From Lachnospiraceae bacterium (GTDB lineage Bacteria; Bacillota; Clostridia; Lachnospirales; Lachnospiraceae): a stretch of 33,495 bases of DNA. The stretch covers positions 1 to 33,495 of the forward strand of contig JAEEKC010000321.1 of NCBI GenBank assembly GCA_016282215.1. Reading direction: 5' to 3'. Made by a program: the position numbers and the translations under genes. Shown piece after piece: positions 8,958 to 17,347 of the stretch (position 1 is the first letter of the stretch; each line of letters opens with the position of its first letter). The notes below the pieces were generated by a model. The model was given only the letters and a program-made list of their open reading frames with translations. It was not told the origin of the DNA and did no database searches.

Positions 8958-9869
8958 ATGAAGAGTGAACTCTTTAATGAAGAGGCAATGAAGGAGCTGT
9001 CCTCACCCGAGCAGCTGGATGAACAGGTAAAACTGATCACAAACGGATCACTTACCATGTTTTTTGCGGTCATTTTAGGCTTGGTCGCTGCGGTGGTTTG
9101 GATGTTTGTCGGGATCATCTCCAGCGGTCTTGAGTTTAAAGGCGTTATTTTTGACCATAACAAGGTACAGCGCCTGAATTCGGAAATGGATGCCGTGATC
9201 TCCGATGTTCTGGTCAATGAGGGTGACAGGATTTCCGAAGGGGAAGTGGTGGCTTATCTGACAGATGAGGAGACCGACCAGCGGATCGCTGAGCTGAATG
9301 CTCTGCTGAAAGAGGCAGAGAAGGGCAGTCCGGAGTACGATACCATTCAGGCCCAGATAAGTGACTACAACAGAAAAATGGTCATCCGAAGCAATGCCGA
9401 TGGCGTGGTGCAGGATGTGGCGCTGCAAAATGATGCTGTGGCAAAGGGAGATGTTGTGGCAACGGTCATCCCGCACAGTGATTACAGTTACAATGAAGTA
9501 TATATTTACGTGCCAAAGGATGAGGCGGGCGCTTTTTCCGTAGGCATGCCGGCGCAGATCACACCCTCTTATGTGTCGAGGGAGGAATATGGTTATATCG
9601 AAGGAATGATCTCGGAGATCTCCAATACACTGGTAACCGAGAACAGTATCGTCCGTCATATGGGAAACATGGATTATGTGAAAGAACTCCTGCCGGAAAC
9701 GAGCTGTGTGCAGATCACGATCCAGCTTGGAGTTGCTTCCGACGGAAGCGGAGAGTACAACTGGTCCAATGATAAGGGAAGGGACCTTGAGATCAAATCG
9801 GGAGATCAGTGCAGAGTCAGGATCCTGAAGAAGGAATATCATCCTTATGAACTGCTGCTGACGAACTAA
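8958..9869 (+). CDS. HlyD-like membrane fusion/adaptor protein of an NHLM-type exporter
   Basis: A 303-aa protein with a cytoplasmic N-terminus, one membrane segment at about residues 33-55, and an extracytoplasmic part. The segment VQRLNSEMDAVISDVLVNEGDRISEGEVVAYL is the first half of a biotinyl-lipoyl-like domain, followed by a short helical hairpin (about residues 110-138) and the return half (IRSNADGVVQDVALQNDAVAKGDVVATVIP). The C-terminal beta-barrel region runs to the end. The short hairpin is what one expects for NHLM bacteriocin system secretion proteins and other adaptors that need no outer-membrane tunnel. It sits directly before the peptidase ABC transporter (24-nt gap), the usual order in these systems. 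It likely bridges the ABC proteins to the cell exterior or wall. Confidence 0.86.
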   Translation: MKSELFNEEAMKELSSPEQLDEQVKLITNGSLTMFFAVILGLVAAVVWMFVGIISSGLEFKGVIFDHNKVQRLNSEMDAVISDVLVNEGDRISEGEVVAYLTDEETDQRIAELNALLKEAEKGSPEYDTIQAQISDYNRKMVIRSNADGVVQDVALQNDAVAKGDVVATVIPHSDYSYNEVYIYVPKDEAGAFSVGMPAQITPSYVSREEYGYIEGMISEISNTLVTENSIVRHMGNMDYVKELLPETSCVQITIQLGVASDGSGEYNWSNDKGRDLEIKSGDQCRVRILKKEYHPYELLLTN

Positions 9870-9893
9870 CGCCCCAAAACCCGGAGAAACAGG

Positions 9894-12047
9894 ATGAAAA
9901 AAGTGAAACACAAACTGCCGGTGATCCTGCAGATGGAGGCCGTGGAATGCGGCGCGGCTTCGCTGACCATGATCATGGGTTATTACGGAAGGCACATTCC
10001 TCTGGAAAAAATGAGGGTCGACTGTAATGTGACCAGAGACGGCAGTACAGCTAAATATATTGCACTGGCAGCCAAAAGACACCGTCTGAAGGTGTCTGCT
10101 TTCAGGCTGACTGCGGATCAGTTTCGGGAGAAGAACCGGTTTCCTGCTATCATTCACTGGGAGTTTAATCATTTCCTGGTGGTAGCCGGCATCAAAAAGG
10201 ACAAGGTATATCTGCACGATCCGGCGGCCGGCAAAGTTACCGTGGACTGGGAAACCTTCTCCAAGTCCTTTACCGGCGTGGCGCTTTTCTTTCAGCCTGA
10301 GGAGGATTTCGAGCCCTTAGGCAGCGGAAAGAACAACATGAATGATCTGAAATACGGCTTCGAAGGGATCCGCGGTGCCGTGCGTATGATCATCATTGTC
10401 GGCGGTATTTTTTCCATCCTGAGATTGTTTACCCCGTTTTTCTACAAGATATTCACTGACAAGATCCTGCTTGAACAGTCCGATGAGTGGATGATGCCGC
10501 TCATGGTCATCATGGGGCTGGTTGCTTTCGGTGCGCTTTTGACAGGAAGTATGGAGCGCATGTGGCTGGCAAGGCTGAAAGCCAAGTACAGGGTGCGCAT
10601 GACCACCGGACTGATGTGGAAGATATTGCGGCTGCCGGCCCAGTTTTTTGCCCAGCGTTTTGATGGAGATATCGTGTCCAGGGTGGAAAGCAATACGGAG
10701 GTAGCCTCCGTGCTGTTTGACCGGCTGATTCCCGCAGTGATGGATTTTTATCTGCTGGTCGTTTTATTTGTCCTGATGCTGGCACTCAGTCCGAAGATGG
10801 CGCTTGCGACGGCTGCTTTCGGCATATTGCAGGTAATGCTGATCCTGCTGATTTCAAGAAATACCGGCAATATCGCAAGAAGCCTGAGCCGTGATCAGGG
10901 AAAAATGTCAGGTATGATGCTTTCCGGTATTTCCATGGCCGAAACCGTGAAATCCAGCGGTTCAGAAGGAGAACTGGTGGGAAAGATCTTAGGATATCAG
11001 GCGAAATATGATAATTCCATGCTTTCTCTTTCCATGAACCGGCTCTACCTCGGCGCGCTGCCCAAGGTACTCGAAGGTGTCTGCGCGGCTGTGGTACTTG
11101 CCATCGGGATCAATTCGATTTTCAAGGGAGATACCACCGTCGGTATGCTGGTGGCATTCCAGTCCTTTGTGCAGATGTTCTTTCTGCCTGTTTCGTCCCT
11201 GACGTCTTGTATTCAGGCAGTTCAGGAGATCAGCGGCAGTCTCGATCGGATCGGCGATGTGGTAAATTATGAGGATGCCATCTCCAAGGAGAAACTCTTT
11301 GAGATTCAGGAAAATATGCCCCAGAGGCTCAGCGGCAGGGTGGAGATCAATGATGTCTGCTTCAGCTATTCTCCTGTGACAAAGCCATTGATCGATCATT
11401 TTACCATCAAGGCAAAAAGAGGCGATATCATTGCATTGTCCGGCGGCAGTGGCAGCGGCAAGTCCACACTGGCAAAACTGATCTGCGGCCTGTATCCCGT
11501 CAGCAGCGGGATGATCACCTTTGACGGCAGGAATATTGAAGATATCGATCATTATATCTTCACATCATCCGTGGCTGTGGTGGATCAGAACATTTCACTG
11601 TTTGCCGGAACCATCTGGGACAATGTAACTATGTGGAATGAAAATGTCAGTGAGGAAACCGTCATTCAGGCCTGCAAGGATGCATGTATCCATGATGAGA
11701 TCATGCAGAGGAAGGGCGGTTATCAATATATGGTAAAAGAGGGTGGCTCGGACTTTTCCGGCGGACAGCGCCAGAGGATTGAAATCGCCAGGGCTTTCGC
11801 CGCAAACCCCTCCATTCTGATCATGGACGAGGCCACCAGTGCGTTGGATGTGATCACGGAAAAGCATGTCATGGATGCGGTCAGACGCCGCAGGATCACC
11901 TGCTTTATCGTAGCACACAGGCTTTCCACCATCCGGGATGCGGATGAGATCATATTACTTGCAGACGGTCAGATCAAAGAACGGGGAACACATAAGGAGC
12001 TGATGGCTTTGAACGGCGCGTATGCGGCACTTGTCAGAGCAGATTAA
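9894..12047 (+). CDS. NHLM-type peptidase-containing ABC transporter (C39 peptidase + TMD + NBD)
   Basis: A 717-aa bacteriocin-type exporter. Residues 1-140 are a C39 double-glycine peptidase with the oxyanion Gln13, catalytic Cys19 (QMEAVECGAASL), His93 (FNHFLVV) and Asp109 (HDPAAG). All are present, so the peptidase should be active. A six-helix ABC membrane domain follows (about 160-450), then an ATPase domain with Walker A (GGSGSGKST, Lys523), signature SGGQRQR, Walker B ILIMDEATSALD and the H-loop VAHRLST. Such proteins cut a leader after a GG or GA site and pump the core peptide out. The sequence style and the pairing with 8958 and 12065 match the NHLM bacteriocin peptidase/ATP-binding component. 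An active C39 domain implies a ribosomally made substrate with a leader, but none is visible in the window. Confidence 0.95.
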   Translation: MKKVKHKLPVILQMEAVECGAASLTMIMGYYGRHIPLEKMRVDCNVTRDGSTAKYIALAAKRHRLKVSAFRLTADQFREKNRFPAIIHWEFNHFLVVAGIKKDKVYLHDPAAGKVTVDWETFSKSFTGVALFFQPEEDFEPLGSGKNNMNDLKYGFEGIRGAVRMIIIVGGIFSILRLFTPFFYKIFTDKILLEQSDEWMMPLMVIMGLVAFGALLTGSMERMWLARLKAKYRVRMTTGLMWKILRLPAQFFAQRFDGDIVSRVESNTEVASVLFDRLIPAVMDFYLLVVLFVLMLALSPKMALATAAFGILQVMLILLISRNTGNIARSLSRDQGKMSGMMLSGISMAETVKSSGSEGELVGKILGYQAKYDNSMLSLSMNRLYLGALPKVLEGVCAAVVLAIGINSIFKGDTTVGMLVAFQSFVQMFFLPVSSLTSCIQAVQEISGSLDRIGDVVNYEDAISKEKLFEIQENMPQRLSGRVEINDVCFSYSPVTKPLIDHFTIKAKRGDIIALSGGSGSGKSTLAKLICGLYPVSSGMITFDGRNIEDIDHYIFTSSVAVVDQNISLFAGTIWDNVTMWNENVSEETVIQACKDACIHDEIMQRKGGYQYMVKEGGSDFSGGQRQRIEIARAFAANPSILIMDEATSALDVITEKHVMDAVRRRRITCFIVAHRLSTIRDADEIILLADGQIKERGTHKELMALNGAYAALVRAD

Positions 12048-12064
12048 GCTTTCGGAGGAGCATC

Positions 12065-14209
12065 TTGACGAATATCAGGGAAAAGAAAAGAAAAGAGAGA
12101 GAACTCCTTTATACCGCAACGGAGCAGCTTTACGGGTCGATCCTGTGGAAAAAAAAGGAACCCGAAAAAGATGAGGGAAAGGCACAGACGCAGACGGAGG
12201 CGCTTTTTCAGATTCTGGACTATTTTCATCTGGACAGGCCGGAATTTGATGTGCCGCCGGAAGAGGTCAGTTTTGACGATCTGCTTCGAAGAAGCGGTCT
12301 GATGATGCGAAGGATTCAGCTGCGCAAGGGCTGGTGGATGCATTCCGCTTTGCCGATGATCGTCACCGATGAAAAGGGTGACGGCATTGCCATGGTTCCG
12401 GGCAAGGGAAATTTTTACCTGGAAATGACGGAAAACGGACCGGTTCGCCTGACCGCAGCCAGGGTGGGAGAGATCCATTCCCTTGCTTATTGCTTTTATA
12501 AACCGCTTGCGCCGGATAAGACCGGCATGAAGGAGTTCTGGAAGTTTATTGCTACCAGTATCACCTCCGGCGATATCGCCATGGTGCTGGTCATCAGTTT
12601 GTTTCTGGAACTGTCCGGTCTGATCCTGCCTTATCTGAATCAGACAATTTATAACAATGTTATCCCATCCGTAACGGCCAAGGAGATTCCGGGCATCATG
12701 GTTCTGCTTGTCAGCACTGCCATTTTCAGTTGTCAGATCTTTCTGGCGCGAAGTATCTGCGTGACCAGGATCGGTTCCAAAATGCGTATCGCCGGGCAGA
12801 GTGCGATTTGGAACAGGCTGTTTACACTGCCGATGCCTTTTATCCGCAGTTACGATGCCGGCGAACTGTACAACAGAGCCCTTGCAGTCAACACCATCTG
12901 TGATATCTTAGGCGGCGGTCTGATCCCTGCGGCCCTGACTGCGCTGCTGTCATTTATTTATCTGCTGCAGATCCGCGCATTTGCTTCGTGCATGGTGATT
13001 CCTTCGTTTATCATCATTGTCGTGATGCTGGCCAATATTATTGTCGCGGGTTTTATGCAGATCCGGCTCAGCAGGGTGGTGAATGAAAAAAACAACCGCG
13101 TCACCAGTTTTCTTTATCAGATCATCGGCGGCATCACCAAGATCAGGACGGCCGGCGCAGAAGTACGTGCCTATGCCAAGTGGGCGGAAAAGTGGAAGGA
13201 ACTTCCGTTGATGCCTCCTGTTTTTCTGCAGGTATCCGGTGTTCTGGGACTGGTTATCTCCATTTGCGGAAACATTCTGCTCTATGCCATTGCCTGGAAG
13301 GAAAAGCTTCCGGCCTCAACCTATATCGCTTTCCAGACCTCTTTTGCATCCTTTGCCGCATCGGTTCTGACGCTCGCTGATTTCGGCCTGCAGTTTGGTG
13401 CCCTGAAGCCGGCCATCGATATGGTCAGGCCCATCATGGATACCAAACCGGAAATCTTCACGGATCGGGAATATGTTAATAAACTGGATGGCAAACTGGA
13501 GCTGATGCACCTGAAGTTCCGTTATACACCGGATATGCCTTATGTGCTCGATGGGCTGAGCCTGAGCATCCAGCCGGGTGAATACCTGGGTATCGTGGGA
13601 AGTTCGGGATGCGGCAAATCAACCCTGATGAAAATGATTCTGGGATTTGAGACGGCGGAGAGCGGTTCCGTTTACTTTGACGGGAAGAATATCATCAATC
13701 TGGATCTGCAGTCACTGCGGCGCAGGATTGGCGTTGTACTGCAGAGCGGCAGTCTGTTTTCGGGGGATATCTATTCCAATATCGCGATCTGCGCGCCGGC
13801 CCTGACCATGGACGGTGCCTGGGACGCGGCCAGAAGAGCAGGGGTAGCAGAGGATATTGAGAAAATGCCCATGGGTATGTATACCATGCTTTCCGAGGAC
13901 GGCGGCGGCGTATCCGGCGGACAGAAGCAGAGGATCCTGATCGCGCGGGCCATTGCATCGAATCCGGATATCCTGTTGTTTGACGAGGCGACCAGCGCGC
14001 TCGACAACAGAACACAGGAAACTGTGGTCAATACCCTGAAGGAAATGCATTGTACCAGACTTGTGATCGCCCATAGATTATCCACTGTCAAAGACTGTGA
14101 CAGGATCATTTACCTGGATAAAGGAAAGATCATTGAGTCAGGAACCTATGATGAACTGATGAATCTGGGCGGCATGTTCGCAAAAATGGCCGTTCGGCAG
14201 TTGACATAA
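12065..14209 (+). CDS. NHLM-type ABC transporter, ATP-binding protein without peptidase
   Basis: A 714-aa partner of the preceding transporter. It starts at a TTG codon, supported by the strong SD GGAGGAG (12054-12060) and the 17-nt gap from the upstream stop. In place of a C39 domain, the first 150 residues carry the region typical of the second NHLM ABC protein (FDDLLRRSGL, RKGWWMHSALP). Next come a six-helix membrane domain (about 165-450) and an ATPase domain with Walker A GSSGCGKST, signature VSGGQKQR, Walker B ILLFDEATSALD and IAHRLST. In NHLM loci the two ABC proteins are always adjacent and probably form a heterodimer. The N-terminal region may bind the leader or the cargo; its exact role is not known. 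A hairpin with a T-run follows the stop, which may separate the exporter from the sensor genes or attenuate their expression. Confidence 0.93.
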   Translation: MTNIREKKRKERELLYTATEQLYGSILWKKKEPEKDEGKAQTQTEALFQILDYFHLDRPEFDVPPEEVSFDDLLRRSGLMMRRIQLRKGWWMHSALPMIVTDEKGDGIAMVPGKGNFYLEMTENGPVRLTAARVGEIHSLAYCFYKPLAPDKTGMKEFWKFIATSITSGDIAMVLVISLFLELSGLILPYLNQTIYNNVIPSVTAKEIPGIMVLLVSTAIFSCQIFLARSICVTRIGSKMRIAGQSAIWNRLFTLPMPFIRSYDAGELYNRALAVNTICDILGGGLIPAALTALLSFIYLLQIRAFASCMVIPSFIIIVVMLANIIVAGFMQIRLSRVVNEKNNRVTSFLYQIIGGITKIRTAGAEVRAYAKWAEKWKELPLMPPVFLQVSGVLGLVISICGNILLYAIAWKEKLPASTYIAFQTSFASFAASVLTLADFGLQFGALKPAIDMVRPIMDTKPEIFTDREYVNKLDGKLELMHLKFRYTPDMPYVLDGLSLSIQPGEYLGIVGSSGCGKSTLMKMILGFETAESGSVYFDGKNIINLDLQSLRRRIGVVLQSGSLFSGDIYSNIAICAPALTMDGAWDAARRAGVAEDIEKMPMGMYTMLSEDGGGVSGGQKQRILIARAIASNPDILLFDEATSALDNRTQETVVNTLKEMHCTRLVIAHRLSTVKDCDRIIYLDKGKIIESGTYDELMNLGGMFAKMAVRQLT

Positions 14210-14243
14210 AATCGCGCAAAGAGTATTATTAAAATGCACTAAT

Positions 14244-14285
14244 GCTGTTGTCATAACGAGAGAGTATGACAAGCAGCGGTTTTTG
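14244..14285 (+). terminator. Hairpin with T-run between the exporter and sensor genes
   Basis: TTGTCATA (14248-14255) pairs perfectly with TATGACAA (14265-14272). A 4-bp GCTG/CAGC extension follows, with one bulged base. The loop is 9 nt, and a run of five T (14280-14284) follows. It may act as a terminator or a leaky attenuator between the ABC genes and the MFS fusion. Confidence 0.6.
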
Positions 14286-14333
14286 CGTGTTTTAAGAGAG
14301 AAAATACAATGGAAAACTAAGAGGAAAAAAAAC

Positions 14334-17327
14334 ATGTTTTTGTGTATCAGAACAATGCAATTCAGGAAAAGGGATGTCGTATTCCTTATCATGGCTGCTG
14401 TTTTACTTATTTTTTCCGTTTTGGACTGGTGGTATCTTCCGTATGAACGGGCTCTTTCCGTAACAATAGACAGCCCTTATTATTCCACAGTGGATGAGGC
14501 AGGGAATCACTATGTTGTGAACAGCGGGAAAAGTGAGATCCTGAAGATCAATCCGGCAGGAAAGGTGCAGCGCAAGATCATGATGGTCAATCATGAAGCG
14601 GACTCTTTCGGAGAAGCGAATGAAATTGCTGTTGACAAAAATGGCAATATTTATGTGCAGGATGTCATCTGGAATGATACCGGACTCGGCCTTGCCGCAG
14701 AACGCATTATACGTTTCGATCAAAACGGCCATTTCCTGAATGTGGTTTATGAAGCGGATTATTCGGATGTACTGGTCACCAAACGGCATCTGTTTTCCCT
14801 TCGCATCATAGATAACATGCTGATGTTTGCCGCTGCGGATCCGGACGGCACGCAGTTTTTCATTATGGGCGTGAATACGGCATCAGGTGAGGGCGTCGTG
14901 CGGCTGTCTTCGTTTTCGCGCGATAATATAGAAAATGCCCAGTATATCGCAGTCTGTGGAAAGGACAGCGCATATATCGTAGAAAAGACAGGTACCATCT
15001 CTTTCATGACAACGGAAGGGGAAACAAACGTCTATGAAAGCGAAGAGGGACAGTACCTGCTGCCCTTCCAGATGACGGTGGATCAGGGCGGAAAAGCATA
15101 TATTACGGACATCTGCAACCAGTGCGTTTATCAGCTGTCCGGTGGCGAAGGCGGGGGCATTGAGGTTTTGTTTGACAGCCAGGCATTAAGCAAGATGACC
15201 GGACTGGATATGGAAAACTCCGTACTTTTGAACCTGAACGTGGTAAGTGTGCAGGGGAAAACAAAGCTCTGCATTACAGCTGATACGGGATATGCGGTTT
15301 TGGACCTTGAAGGCCGCAGCGCAGTAAGCTATGCTGAGGCACCCTATGAAATCTTCCTTCAGTTTATGATCATCGTTCGTTATGCGGCGCTGGTGATCAG
15401 TATGCTGATCCTTTTGTACTATGCAGCGGCACTTCTGATCTATTTGTTTAAATCCGGTGTGATCAAAGAGAAGATGATGAGTGTGATGCTGATCATCTGC
15501 GTAGCTGTGACAGGCCTGTTTATCATGACCAGTATGCTGGCCAGGTTCCGAATCAATTTCATAGATGAACAGATCGGCAATATCTGTACGGTGTCTCAGA
15601 TCGCATCGAGCATTATGGATAAAGAAGCCTTTGCCCATGTCAATTATCCTTCGGATTACCAGACCGAAGAATATCATATCCTGCAGGAAAACATGAAGCA
15701 GCTCATCGAAATGAAGAGCGAATACAGCGGCAACATGTACTGTAATCTGGTTAAAATGCAAAACGGCCGCTTTTATGCCTTTGCTTATCTGGACAATTCC
15801 ATCGGTGCTTTTTATCCTCTCGATGAGAAGGAGCGCAGTGAGGTGAAGGAAGTCTATGAAACCGGTGAGATGTTCATCAATGACGGTAAGGCGGATGCAA
15901 CCGGTGCTTATACCTATGTAAAGAGTCCCATCAAAAATGCAGACGGCTCCGTCATCGGCGTGGTTGAGATCGGTATGGTGGCCGATACCCTGACCGGCAT
16001 TGTGGACCAGATGCGTATGGATATCATGGTACACATTACGCTGATCCTGATCATAGCGGTATTCCTGCTCAATGAGATCTATGGATTTGTAAATGACAGA
16101 AAACAGTGGATTCAGGAGACCAATACGAGAGGGAAAGGATTGTTTCCACAGCCTTACCTTCGTGTGCTGATCTTCTTTACCACATTGGCTTATAACATGC
16201 CTACCAGTTTCCTTCCGGTTTATGTGGCAAGATTCTATAATGAATCACTTCCCATCACGGAAGATCTGGCCGGTTCCCTTCCGCTGACTGCCAACTTTTT
16301 CATGGTCGGCCTTGTGGCGATCTTCTGCAGTGCCATGCTCAGAAAAATGGGCTTCCGGTTTACGATGATACTGGGAGGACTGATCGTTGCAGCTGCCGAT
16401 TTCCTGACGGCGGTTTCCACCAATTGGTGGATGGCAATGATTGGCATTTTAGTCAATGGTATCGGTGTCGGTATTCTGCTCAACGGCCTGTTCATTATCG
16501 TTGCCAATCAGGATGATGAAAAAGCCAAGTCCGGTGGATTTTCCATCATCAATGGTTCCATGCTTTCCGGCATGATCTGCGGAACCGTTATCGGTGCAAC
16601 CCTTGCAGAGAAGATCGGTGAAGCAAAAATGTTCTTTGCATCCTGCGGACTCTGGGGGCTGATCGCTCTCATCGCCCTGTTTGCAGGCGGTCTGTTCAAG
16701 ACGAGTCCGAATCAGGCGGAGACAAGCAGGAAAGAGAAAAAAGGCGTGCCGGTATTGTTCTCAAGGGAGATCCTGGGCTTTTTGATCCTGGTAGCCATTC
16801 CTTATGTGATCGTCAACGGATTTACAAGTTATTTTCTGCCGGTGTTCGGCGATGCCTACGGACTGACCGAATCCCAGACCAGTTTGTTCCTGGTTATGAA
16901 CTGCCTGGTAGGAATTTTCCTCAGTGGTACGTTAACAGATATCTGCATGAAGTATTTGGGTAAGGCATCTCTGTATCTGTCCAGTGCGCTGTCTCTCGGT
17001 GCAGTACTGGTATTCGGGTACTTCCAGAATCTCTACATGCTTGCCTTTGCACTGTTCGTGCTGGGAGCGGCAAGGAGTTTCGGTGCGACCACAAGAGAAC
17101 TGATCTTCTGTGCGCAGCCTAAGGTACAAAAGATCGGGGAAGACAAGGCGATGGGTTATTACAATTTTGCGGACAATATCGGTGAGTCCATCGGGACCAT
17201 CGTATTCGGCGGCATCATGAGAGTGGGATTTGTCGGTGGCATGTGGGCGCTGACTGGTATTTCGGCCGGTCTTTTGGCACTGTTCGGGATATCGGATGCG
17301 CGTAATTCCGGAAAGAAAGAGAAGTAG
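14334..17327 (+). CDS. Beta-propeller/Cache-like sensor fused to an MFS transporter
   Basis: A 997-aa multidomain membrane protein. I chose the ATG at 14334, not the TTG at 14283, because AAGAGG lies at 14319-14324 and the TTG overlaps the upstream hairpin. Order: a membrane anchor (about 10-30); an extracytoplasmic NHL/SMP-30-like propeller (about 40-340) with repeated blade motifs such as DKNGNIYVQDV and DQGGKAYITDI; two membrane helices (about 345-410); a Cache-like sensor (about 420-565) ending in the PAS/Cache-style DADGSVIGVVEIGM-like strand pair; another helix; and a C-terminal 12-helix major facilitator domain (about 600-985) with NMPTSFLPVYVARFY near its first helix. The MFS part may export or import the cluster's product, gated by the sensor. 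The combination is unusual. The substrate cannot be read from sequence, and a purely signalling role is possible. Confidence 0.85.
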   Translation: MFLCIRTMQFRKRDVVFLIMAAVLLIFSVLDWWYLPYERALSVTIDSPYYSTVDEAGNHYVVNSGKSEILKINPAGKVQRKIMMVNHEADSFGEANEIAVDKNGNIYVQDVIWNDTGLGLAAERIIRFDQNGHFLNVVYEADYSDVLVTKRHLFSLRIIDNMLMFAAADPDGTQFFIMGVNTASGEGVVRLSSFSRDNIENAQYIAVCGKDSAYIVEKTGTISFMTTEGETNVYESEEGQYLLPFQMTVDQGGKAYITDICNQCVYQLSGGEGGGIEVLFDSQALSKMTGLDMENSVLLNLNVVSVQGKTKLCITADTGYAVLDLEGRSAVSYAEAPYEIFLQFMIIVRYAALVISMLILLYYAAALLIYLFKSGVIKEKMMSVMLIICVAVTGLFIMTSMLARFRINFIDEQIGNICTVSQIASSIMDKEAFAHVNYPSDYQTEEYHILQENMKQLIEMKSEYSGNMYCNLVKMQNGRFYAFAYLDNSIGAFYPLDEKERSEVKEVYETGEMFINDGKADATGAYTYVKSPIKNADGSVIGVVEIGMVADTLTGIVDQMRMDIMVHITLILIIAVFLLNEIYGFVNDRKQWIQETNTRGKGLFPQPYLRVLIFFTTLAYNMPTSFLPVYVARFYNESLPITEDLAGSLPLTANFFMVGLVAIFCSAMLRKMGFRFTMILGGLIVAAADFLTAVSTNWWMAMIGILVNGIGVGILLNGLFIIVANQDDEKAKSGGFSIINGSMLSGMICGTVIGATLAEKIGEAKMFFASCGLWGLIALIALFAGGLFKTSPNQAETSRKEKKGVPVLFSREILGFLILVAIPYVIVNGFTSYFLPVFGDAYGLTESQTSLFLVMNCLVGIFLSGTLTDICMKYLGKASLYLSSALSLGAVLVFGYFQNLYMLAFALFVLGAARSFGATTRELIFCAQPKVQKIGEDKAMGYYNFADNIGESIGTIVFGGIMRVGFVGGMWALTGISAGLLALFGISDARNSGKKEK

Positions 17328-17347
17328 CGGTATCAAATAACGGGTGG

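Noticed and set aside
14283..14333. TTG start 51 nt upstream of the chosen MFS-fusion start
   Set aside because: It lies at the end of the hairpin T-run, has no SD, and adds a basic stretch unlike a normal N-terminus; the ATG at 14334 has AAGAGG in place.
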